A stretch of DNA of 5,211 nucleotides from assembly GCA_021796315.1 (NCBI GenBank), contig JAJYOH010000452.1, positions 1 to 5,211 of the forward strand, given 5' to 3'. The translations under genes were made by a program, and so were the position numbers. Positions within the stretch are counted from its first letter, which is position 1. Each line of letters starts with the position of its first letter. The notes beneath the pieces were generated by a model, which ran no database searches, was not told the DNA's origin, and worked only from the letters and a program-made list of their open reading frames with translations. Positions 1-4,596 of this stretch are shown in pieces. Source of the DNA: Chloroflexota bacterium. GTDB lineage: Bacteria > Chloroflexota > Anaerolineae > Anaerolineales > Villigracilaceae.

Positions 1-261
1 CTCGAGTTGAGTCCGAAGCGTTTGCGATCCGGCGAAATTAAATTTAACGGTGGTGCCCGGATGTGTCGATTCAAAATTATGTCCGATTTCTGTGAATGCT
101 TCTGCTAAAGAAGCGGCGGCAAAAACCGTCAGCGTGCGCGCTTGAGGCGCGGATGTCGGTGCTTGGGTAACGGGAACAGATACCGGTGTCGATGAAGATG
201 CGCCGCCGCAGGCGGTCAAAAATATTGATAGGATAAGGGTAAGAGTGAAAAAGCGTTTCAT
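1..261 (-). CDS. modA: Molybdate ABC transporter substrate-binding lipoprotein ModA (N-terminal 87 residues, cut by window edge)
   Basis: Extracytoplasmic receptor that captures molybdate (possibly tungstate) and delivers it to a ModBC importer. The 87 visible codons start with a lipoprotein signal peptide: K2-R3, a hydrophobic core, and a lipobox L15-T16-A17-C18 followed by G19-G20, so the protein should be lipid-anchored. A Ser/Thr/Pro-rich linker (about 21-42) follows. The mature fold opens with LTVFAAASL at 44-52 and FNFAGSQTL at 74-82, both typical of ModA. S51 and S79 sit where the family has its oxyanion-contact serines. The ATG at 261-259 overlaps the padR stop by one base (TAATG) and has a Shine-Dalgarno AGAGGA at 273-268, so translation is probably coupled to padR. 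The C-terminal part, and any modB/modC, lie beyond the left edge. The family call is firm; molybdate versus tungstate preference cannot be judged. Confidence 0.93.
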   Translation of the reverse strand, partial: MKRFFTLTLILSIFLTACGGASSSTPVSVPVTQAPTSAPQARTLTVFAAASLAEAFTEIGHNFESTHPGTTVKFNFAGSQTLRTQLE

Positions 262-833
262 TAAGTTTCCTCTGCAGTGATGTGAAATTGGATTTTTATT
301 TCTGTCATCCATTCCTGGATGAGTTTTATCTGACGGAGGCGGAGATCGAGACTTAGACGATTGAAGGTCTGGTCGGGCGGCAGGTGGGCGAGCAGGTTCT
401 CGATGCGCTCGATCTCGCTTTTGATTTCGGCGCACTGAGCCGCATGGATTAGTGCGTTTTTTTCGGGGCTGTATAGATTGGTGAAGTACAGGCGGGTGAG
501 AAATTCAAGTCGAATGGAACGGGAATTATGGCTGGTGTTGTTCTCCAGCCAGTCCATAAACCGGCGGCGGCCTGCGGCTGTGATGCGAAGTTTTTGACGC
601 GCCGGTAATTTTTCCTGTTCAATAATTTGAGATGAAATGTCCCCGTGGTTTTCCAGGCGTTTTAGAATGGTGTAAGCCTGACTCTGGCTTAAATGCCAGA
701 TGCTTCCCAATTCGGCCTGGAATCTTTGATGGAGGTCATAGCCATGACTTGGCCCGGCAATAAGGAAACCGAGCAATATAAATTCTGGCGATAGACTTCC
801 TGTGCGATGAGTTGTTCCCTGTTTTATACTCAT
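261..833 (-). CDS. PadR-family winged-helix transcriptional regulator
   Basis: A cytoplasmic DNA-binding regulator of 190 residues, a usual length for two-domain PadR proteins. The N-terminal winged helix covers about 16-98: [17 protein letters not shown] (18-34) is the PadR first helix and turn, [16 protein letters not shown] (49-64) is the recognition-helix region, and RITAAGRRR (83-91) ends the wing. The charged remainder (about 100-185) looks helical and fits the PadR C-terminal dimerisation domain. The only plausible start is the ATG at 833-831. It has no Shine-Dalgarno and sits 6 nt after a -10-like TATACT, so the mRNA is probably leaderless. The gene shares an operon with modA and diverges from the moeA fusion, which suggests control of molybdenum uptake and cofactor genes plus itself. 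Its effector is unknown, and no molybdate-binding (TOBE/Mop) domain is visible, unlike ModE. Family assignment is strong; target assignment is inferred from position. Confidence 0.9.
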   Translation of the reverse strand: MSIKQGTTHRTGSLSPEFILLGFLIAGPSHGYDLHQRFQAELGSIWHLSQSQAYTILKRLENHGDISSQIIEQEKLPARQKLRITAAGRRRFMDWLENNTSHNSRSIRLEFLTRLYFTNLYSPEKNALIHAAQCAEIKSEIERIENLLAHLPPDQTFNRLSLDLRLRQIKLIQEWMTEIKIQFHITAEET

Positions 834-845
834 CCAGTGAGTATA
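825..845. promoter_or_regulatory. Candidate operator: perfect 8+8 dyad over the padR start codon
   Basis: TATACTCA (825-832) and TGAGTATA (838-845) are exact inverted repeats separated by 5 bp. The 21-bp dyad covers the padR ATG and its -10 box. Its size, AT-rich ends and position suit a dimeric winged-helix repressor binding its own promoter, as PadR proteins often do. Binding by this PadR is an inference. Confidence 0.5.
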
Positions 846-868
846 TCAGTGTGTTTTTGGATTTACAA
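840..868 (-). promoter_or_regulatory. padR-modA promoter, predicted leaderless start
   Basis: Read on the minus strand: -35 TTGTAA (868-863, 4/6 to TTGACA), a 17-bp spacer, and -10 TATACT (845-840, 5/6) preceded by TGA, an extended -10. Six bases separate the -10 from the padR ATG, so transcription should begin at or next to the A of the start codon. No ribosome-binding site could fit in such a transcript. Confidence 0.6.
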
Positions 869-882
869 GACAGGCTGATATA
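842..882. repeat. Inverted repeat joining the -10 regions of the divergent promoters
   Basis: TATATCAG (842-849) and CTGATATA (875-882) are exact 8-bp inverted repeats with a 25-bp spacer. Extending each arm to 10 bp (840-849 against 875-884) leaves one mismatch. Part of the symmetry is explained by both promoters using the same extended -10 (CTGATATA then A or C, then T). The dyad could also be a two-site operator allowing coordinated control of both directions. Confidence 0.4.
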
Positions 883-884
883 AT
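857..884 (+). promoter_or_regulatory. moeA operon promoter, predicted leaderless start
   Basis: A perfect -10 TATAAT (879-884) with an extended TGA element (876-878) lies 16 bp from a weak -35-like TTGGAT (857-862, 3/6). Seven bases separate the -10 from the ATG at 892, placing the expected transcription start at the A of the start codon. There is no Shine-Dalgarno upstream of the ATG. The -35 abuts that of padR (863-868), so the promoters are back to back. Confidence 0.65.
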
Positions 885-891
885 TCAAAAG

Positions 892-2898
892 ATGTCCGTC
901 TATCTTCACGATATCCCTCTCGAACAAGCCCAAGCTAGATTTGAGTCTGCGCTTCAAGACGCGGACCTCTGGCGGGTACTCGCTGCCGAAATGATCCAGC
1001 TCGATGAAAACGCCCTCGGACGCGTTTCGGCGGAGCCGATCTGGGCAAAAGTTTCTTCGCCGCATTATCACGCCTCAGCCATGGACGGTTTTGCTGTCAA
1101 AGCCGAAGAGACGAATGGAGCGCAACCTTCTTCGCCTGTGACACTTGAAATCGGCAGACAAACCAAATACCTTGACACCGGCGATCCATTGCCCGATTGG
1201 GCGAATGCAGTTATCCCGATTGAAAACGTTGAATCGTTGGATGAACATGGCGCGATCACACAAGCCATCCGCTCCCCGAAATCAATCCGCATGCGTGCGG
1301 CGGTAGCGCCGTGGAGTCATGTCCGCCCGCTCGGTGAAGACATTGTTGCCACACAGTTGGTTTTACCGGCTGGACATGTTTTGCGTCCGGCTGACTTGGG
1401 CGCAATTGCCGCGGCTGGGCATCAGGAAATCAAAGTGGCGCGCAAGCCGCGTGCCGCGATTCTTCCGACCGGCACGGAACTTGTCCCAATTGGTTCGGAT
1501 CTAAAGTCCGGTGATATTCTTGAATACAACTCGCTCGTCATGGCCGCACAGATCAAAGCCATGGGTGGCGAGCCAACTCGTTTTCCGATCACCAAAGATG
1601 ATTTTGATTTAATTTGTCAACGCGTGGAAGAAGCCTCACAAGATTACGATCTGGTATTGCTCAATGCTGGCTCGTCCGCAGGTGCGGAAGATTTTTCGGC
1701 CGAGGTTGTCCAAAAACTTGGAACACTTTTGGTTCATGGAGTTGCAGTCAGGCCGGGACATCCGGTGATTCTCGGACTCATAAATCGGAAATCGGAGATC
1801 GTAGATCAAAAATCAGAGAACCTGACACCTGACACTCGACACCTGATACCTATTGTCGGCGTTCCCGGTTATCCTGTCTCCGCCGCGCTGACGATTGATA
1901 TATTCGTCGAGCCGCTCATCGCCAAATGGCTTGGGCGTCGTCCCGCGGAACTTCCAACTGAAACAGCAACTCTCACGCGTAAAATAAATTCTCCTGCGGG
2001 TGATGATGATTACATCCGCGTGGCAGTGGGGAAGGTGGGCGATAAACTTTTGGCCGCACCTCTTTCGCGTGGCGCGGGAGTTATCACGTCATTGGTTCAA
2101 GCTGATGGGCTGGCTGTCTTGCCGCGCGGCGTTCAAGGTCTCGAGGCGGGCGAACAAGTTAAAGTTCATTTGTATCGAAGCCGCGCCGAAATTGAACGCA
2201 CGATATTTTGCATTGGTTCGCACGATCTCACGCTTGATCTGCTGGCGCAATTTCTAGCGGAGCGTGATCGCAGATTTGTGTCTGCGAATGTCGGCTCGCA
2301 AGGTGGGCTGGTCGCGCTTCGACGCGGCGAGGCGCATCTCGCCGGTTCGCATCTGCTCGATCCGTCGACGGGCGAGTACAACATTTCATCCATTCGGCAA
2401 TATATGCCGAATATTCCAGTCAAAGTAGTGGCGCTGGTCGGACGCGATCAGGGTCTGCTGGTGAAGCGCGGCAACCCAAAGCGTGTAAAAGATTTGGAAA
2501 GCCTCATCCGCTCCAATGTCCAATTTGTGAATCGGCAGCGCGGCGCGGGCACACGCGTCCTGCTCGATTATCATCTGAATCTATTGAGCATAACTGACGG
2601 GCAAATCCTCGGCTATAATCAGGAGGAATATACGCATCTCGGCGTCGCTGTGGCGGTCGCATCCGGCCGCGCCGATTGTGGTCTTGGAATAGCGGCCGCG
2701 GCGCAGGCGCTTGACTTGGACTTCATTCCGCTCTTTCAGGAACGTTATGACCTGGTCATCCCGAAGGAACATGCAAATGGCGATCTGCTTGCGCCTCTTT
2801 TTGGACTTCTGGCGGGGCGCGAGTTTCGAGAAGCAGTTTCCAAACTGACGGGTTACGATGTGTCCGTGATGGGCACCGTAGTTTTGGAGGACGAATGA
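892..2898 (+). CDS. moeA: Molybdopterin molybdenumtransferase MoeA fused to a C-terminal periplasmic-binding-protein-like domain
   Basis: Inserts molybdate into adenylylated molybdopterin, a late step of molybdenum cofactor synthesis in the cytoplasm. Residues about 1-430 are MoeA: SPHYHASAMDGFAV with D65, TGDPLP (96-101), PTGTEL (192-197), NAGSSAGAEDF with D267, RPGHP (287-291) and GVPGYPVSAA (323-332). Residues about 438-660 form a PBP-like domain of the COG1910/PBP_like type, with GAGTR (551-555) and GYNQEEYTH (574-582). It has no signal peptide, so this half acts inside the cell. The 668-residue length exceeds single-domain MoeA (about 400) because of the fusion. The motifs differ from E. 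coli MoeA (R287 and H290 for lysines, Y327 for Asn); this looks typical of the fused subfamily. The start is fixed by the promoter 7 nt upstream. It overlaps the response regulator by ATGA and carries a heptamer-repeat insertion at residues 298-320. The ligand of the PBP half, perhaps molybdate, is inferred. Confidence 0.93.
   Translation: MSVYLHDIPLEQAQARFESALQDADLWRVLAAEMIQLDENALGRVSAEPIWAKVSSPHYHASAMDGFAVKAEETNGAQPSSPVTLEIGRQTKYLDTGDPLPDWANAVIPIENVESLDEHGAITQAIRSPKSIRMRAAVAPWSHVRPLGEDIVATQLVLPAGHVLRPADLGAIAAAGHQEIKVARKPRAAILPTGTELVPIGSDLKSGDILEYNSLVMAAQIKAMGGEPTRFPITKDDFDLICQRVEEASQDYDLVLLNAGSSAGAEDFSAEVVQKLGTLLVHGVAVRPGHPVILGLINRKSEIVDQKSENLTPDTRHLIPIVGVPGYPVSAALTIDIFVEPLIAKWLGRRPAELPTETATLTRKINSPAGDDDYIRVAVGKVGDKLLAAPLSRGAGVITSLVQADGLAVLPRGVQGLEAGEQVKVHLYRSRAEIERTIFCIGSHDLTLDLLAQFLAERDRRFVSANVGSQGGLVALRRGEAHLAGSHLLDPSTGEYNISSIRQYMPNIPVKVVALVGRDQGLLVKRGNPKRVKDLESLIRSNVQFVNRQRGAGTRVLLDYHLNLLSITDGQILGYNQEEYTHLGVAVAVASGRADCGLGIAAAAQALDLDFIPLFQERYDLVIPKEHANGDLLAPLFGLLAGREFREAVSKLTGYDVSVMGTVVLEDE
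1782..1851 (+). repeat. Ten in-phase degenerate heptanucleotide repeats inside moeA
   Basis: Consecutive 7-bp units from 1782 are AAATCGG, AAATCGG, AGATCGT, AGATCAA, AAATCAG, AGAACCT, GACACCT, GACACTC, GACACCT and GATACCT. The first five follow ARATCNN and the last four GAYACYY, with AGAACCT as a junction. The 70 bp stay open in the moeA frame and encode residues about 298-320, a polar stretch between the RPGHPVILG strand and the GVPGYPVS motif, where MoeA normally has a much shorter turn. This looks like spread or slippage of an interspersed heptamer element into a tolerated loop. Confidence 0.8.
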
Positions 2899-3263
2899 AC
2901 GATGCAATCATCATTGACGATAATCGTTCCGCGGCTGATGCTTTTTATCAGATGTTGAAGGTGCTGGATATTCCTGCTTGTGTGGCGTATGACGCCCGCT
3001 CGGCGATGTCGTTGTTGAGTGGATTTACTCCCAGCTTGATTCTGCTTGATATCAACATGCCCGGCGTGGATGGCCTTGAGATTTTGGCTTACCTGCGCCG
3101 CGAGCCGAGGCTCATTCCTATTCCGGTAATTGTCATCACATCTGACGATCAGCCCGAGACGCGGGCGCGTGTGATGAGGGGCGGCGCAACTGCAATGATC
3201 ATTAAGCCAGCCACATTGGAATCGCTTGAAGAGAATCTAAAGAAAATCGGGATCGTCAATTAA
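2895..3263 (+). CDS. Single-domain response regulator (CheY-like receiver)
   Basis: A 122-residue receiver domain with nothing after it, so it has no output domain of its own. All phosphorylation residues are present: acidic pair D8-D9, phospho-acceptor D52 in LILLDINMPGVDG, switch residue T82 in VIVITSD, and K104-P105. It should be phosphorylated by a histidine kinase and act by protein contact or as a phosphorelay step. The ATG overlaps the moeA stop (ATGA, 2895-2898) and has Shine-Dalgarno GGAGG at 2886-2890, so translation is coupled to the MoeA fusion. A strong terminator starts 19 bp after the stop, making it the last gene of the operon. No kinase is visible in the window. The family is certain; the partner and any link to molybdenum metabolism are unknown. 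Confidence 0.92.
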   Translation: MNDAIIIDDNRSAADAFYQMLKVLDIPACVAYDARSAMSLLSGFTPSLILLDINMPGVDGLEILAYLRREPRLIPIPVIVITSDDQPETRARVMRGGATAMIIKPATLESLEENLKKIGIVN

Positions 3264-3282
3264 TTTATTCATGATCTGAATC

Positions 3283-3320
3283 AAAAGAGCGGACTTGAAA
3301 AAGTCTGCTCTTTTTGTTTT
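3283..3320 (+). terminator. Strong intrinsic terminator of the moeA-response regulator operon
   Basis: A 14-bp stem pairs 3283-3296 with 3301-3314, with one G-U pair (G3291 with T3306), closed by a GAAA tetraloop (3297-3300). The U-rich tract at 3311-3320 is TTTTTGTTTT. The A-run at the 5' end of the stem also pairs with the first Us. It lies directly after the response regulator stop codon. Confidence 0.9.
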
Positions 3321-3327
3321 CCCAAAC

Positions 3328-3354
3328 TTGCTGATTAATTCTTATGTGTATAAT
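3328..3354 (+). promoter_or_regulatory. Promoter of the cytochrome c gene, near-leaderless
   Basis: A consensus -10 TATAAT (3349-3354) lies 9 nt before the ATG at 3364. The best -35-like match is weak, TTGCTG at 3328-3333 with a 15-bp spacer. The expected start near 3361 leaves a leader of only a few bases, too short for a Shine-Dalgarno. Confidence 0.55.
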
Positions 3355-3363
3355 AGTGAGCGC

Positions 3364-3771
3364 ATGAAAAACCATTTAATCTTTGTTGTTGCCTTGTTCT
3401 TCCTGATCGCGTTGTCTGCTTGTGGCAGTTATTCTGCTGTTAATTCTCCAATGTCTTTGGCAACGGTCCCTCCTGATTTTGCGGGAAAGACGAATCCTCT
3501 TGGTTCAGATGCTTCAACTGCTGGCGCAGCCATCTTCCAAACATATTGTTCATCTTGTCATGGCGATACTGGTCATGGTGATGGCTCGGCGGGTGTGTAT
3601 TTGGATCCCAGACCCGCCAATCTGGTCACGCTTAATTCCATCGTTGCAGATGATTTCTTATACTGGCGCATTAATACCGGCAAAGAAGGCACCTCAATGC
3701 CAGCTTGGAAGGGCGTTCTGGATGAACAGCAGATCTGGCAAGTCATTGCATTTATCCGCACATTCAAGTAA
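3364..3771 (+). CDS. Monohaem cytochrome c lipoprotein
   Basis: A small class I cytochrome c of 135 residues acting outside the cytoplasmic membrane. The N-terminus is a lipoprotein signal peptide (K2, hydrophobic 5-17, lipobox L17-S18-A19-C20), so it should be lipid-anchored. After a linker, A56-F58 and Y61 lead into the haem-binding C62-S-S-C65-H66. H66 is the proximal ligand, and M112 in GTSMPAW is the likely distal ligand. The end (IWQVIAFIRTF, 124-134) is the usual C-terminal helix. I chose the ATG at 3364: the frame also opens at a TTG (3295), but that lies inside the upstream terminator and would bury the signal peptide. It precedes the peroxiredoxin and coxB on the same strand, which suggests a respiratory electron carrier, though it appears to be its own unit. 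The redox partner cannot be told from sequence. Confidence 0.9.
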   Translation: MKNHLIFVVALFFLIALSACGSYSAVNSPMSLATVPPDFAGKTNPLGSDASTAGAAIFQTYCSSCHGDTGHGDGSAGVYLDPRPANLVTLNSIVADDFLYWRINTGKEGTSMPAWKGVLDEQQIWQVIAFIRTFK

Positions 3772-3820
3772 TCATCCATTTACTTGGATAATCCTTAAAT
3801 GTGGCAGGCCATTTTTCTAT

Positions 3821-3826
3821 TATAAT
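3821..3826 (+). promoter_or_regulatory. -10 element upstream of the peroxiredoxin gene
   Basis: TATAAT at 3821-3826 is consensus, with no convincing -35 at 16-18 bp spacing. A start near 3833 would give a leader of about 17 nt containing AAGGAGA (3835-3841), 8 nt before the ATG at 3850. Unlike moeA and padR, this gene therefore has a normal ribosome-binding site. Confidence 0.5.
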
Positions 3827-3849
3827 ATCGGCCTAAGGAGACCCACGTT

Positions 3850-4314
3850 ATGCCGATTTCTGCCGGAATTCCCGCTCCCGAATTTGATCTTCTTGATGAC
3901 ACGAACACGCCGCGTCGTCTCTCGGATTTTCGCGGGCAGCCCGTTATCTTATACTTCTACCCCGCTGACGATACCCCCGGCTGCACCAAAGAAGCCTGCA
4001 ATTTCCGCGATGATTATTCCGCGTATCGAGCCGCAGATGTAACTATTTTGGGCGTCAGCCCGGATTCAGTTAAATCACATGTCAAGTTTAAAAATAAATT
4101 CCAGCTTCCCTTTCCTCTTCTTGCCGATGAGAACCATAAAGTTTGTGATCTTTACGGAGTTTGGGGACCGAAAAAATTTATGGGAAAGTCTTACGAAGGA
4201 GTGCTCCGCACTACTTTCTTGATTGACTCACAGGGCAATATTGTGCAGGTTTTTGAAAATGTCCGTCCCGCCGAACACAGTGTAGAGGTCCTAGCAGCAC
4301 TGAAAGCAATTTGA
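3850..4314 (+). CDS. bcp: Thioredoxin-dependent peroxiredoxin, BCP/PrxQ type
   Basis: Reduces hydrogen peroxide and organic hydroperoxides in the cytoplasm using thioredoxin-type reductants. At 154 residues it has the normal family length and no signal peptide. The thioredoxin-like fold starts with APEFDLLDD (9-17). The active site is YPADDTPGCTKEAC, with peroxidatic C45 and a second cysteine C50 five residues later, the arrangement of the PrxQ atypical 2-Cys group. T42 and P38 complete the PxxxT-C pattern, and R120 in GVLRTTFLID matches the conserved active-site arginine. A third cysteine, C99, is not part of the motif. The start ATG has AAGGAGA 8 nt upstream. It lies 78 bp after the cytochrome c gene, with its own -10 box, and ends in a terminator. 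Placement beside respiratory genes fits defence against peroxide made by aerobic respiration, which is inference. Confidence 0.95.
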   Translation: MPISAGIPAPEFDLLDDTNTPRRLSDFRGQPVILYFYPADDTPGCTKEACNFRDDYSAYRAADVTILGVSPDSVKSHVKFKNKFQLPFPLLADENHKVCDLYGVWGPKKFMGKSYEGVLRTTFLIDSQGNIVQVFENVRPAEHSVEVLAALKAI

Positions 4315-4332
4315 TGCTCTATCTGTTTTATT

Positions 4333-4364
4333 AAGTCGCTGAAAAATGGCGGCTTTTTTGTTTT
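4333..4364 (+). terminator. Intrinsic terminator after the peroxiredoxin gene
   Basis: AAGTCGC (4333-4339) pairs with GCGGCTT (4349-4355), 7 bp with one G-U pair, around a 9-nt loop. The stem runs into TTTTTT (4354-4359) followed by GTTTT. It starts 18 bp after the bcp stop. Confidence 0.82.
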
Positions 4365-4383
4365 AGCAATTTTCCAAATATGC

Positions 4384-4412
4384 GTGACAAATTCGAGGAA
4401 ATTTGGTAAATT
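4384..4412 (+). promoter_or_regulatory. Candidate coxB promoter
   Basis: GTGACA (4384-4389, 5/6 to the -35 consensus), a 17-bp spacer, and TAAATT (4407-4412, 4/6) with an extended TGG (4404-4406). The start would lie near 4419, giving a coxB leader of about 178 nt. A second -10-like TATAAG at 4480-4485 lacks a good -35 and could give a shorter leader. Neither is certain. Confidence 0.4.
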
Positions 4413-4494
4413 AGGCATCTCGCGTAACCTCGGCGAGAATAATATTGTTACAAGACGTTTCTGATTGTGAAATTATTCTTATAAGTTTGGATTT

Positions 4495-4545
4495 AACAAG
4501 CGCCCCCTTGTTTTGCGATTATTGGTTGTATCGTGGAACAAGGGG
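4495..4545 (+). promoter_or_regulatory. Structured coxB leader: long stem-loop with a competing short hairpin
   Basis: CCCCTTGTT (4504-4512) is the exact reverse complement of AACAAGGGG (4537-4545). The stem continues inward through three G-U pairs (4513-4515 with 4534-4536) and CGAT (4516-4519) with ATCG (4530-4533). That gives 16 pairs and a 10-nt loop. A second AACAAG at 4495-4500 can instead pair with CTTGTT (4507-4512), so the two folds exclude each other. No U-run follows, so it is not a terminator. The structure ends 51 nt before the coxB ATG. The remainder of the 4365-4596 gap shows no gene or RNA that I can recognise. Confidence 0.5.
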
Positions 4546-4596
4546 AAAGTGTGCCAGAAGCAAATGTATAAGTCGAAAGTTTAGGAGAGAGAGCAT

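Noticed and set aside
736..1071. Minus-strand open frame spanning the padR-moeA spacer
   Set aside because: It overlaps both conserved genes and the promoters, and its translation has no recognisable motif.
2611..2640. TATAAT-like and AGGAGG sequences inside moeA
   Set aside because: No start codon follows at suitable spacing, and the region encodes the conserved GYNQEEYTH segment of the PBP domain; chance similarity.
3765..3786. Hairpin CAAGTAA/TTACTTG at the cytochrome c stop codon
   Set aside because: Perfect 7-bp arms with an 8-nt loop, but AT-rich and without a following U-run, so I do not call a terminator.
3797..3818. Possible weak terminator between the cytochrome c and peroxiredoxin genes
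   Set aside because: TGG/CCA around CAGG, extended by mismatched A-T pairs into TTTTT, is too short and imperfect. It also abuts the bcp -10 region. Read-through from the cytochrome gene into bcp remains possible.
4418..4438. Small hairpin TCTCGC/GCGAGA upstream of coxB
   Set aside because: Six base pairs with a 9-nt loop and no U-run; a competing CGAGG/CCTCG pairing is equally weak. Not enough to call an element.
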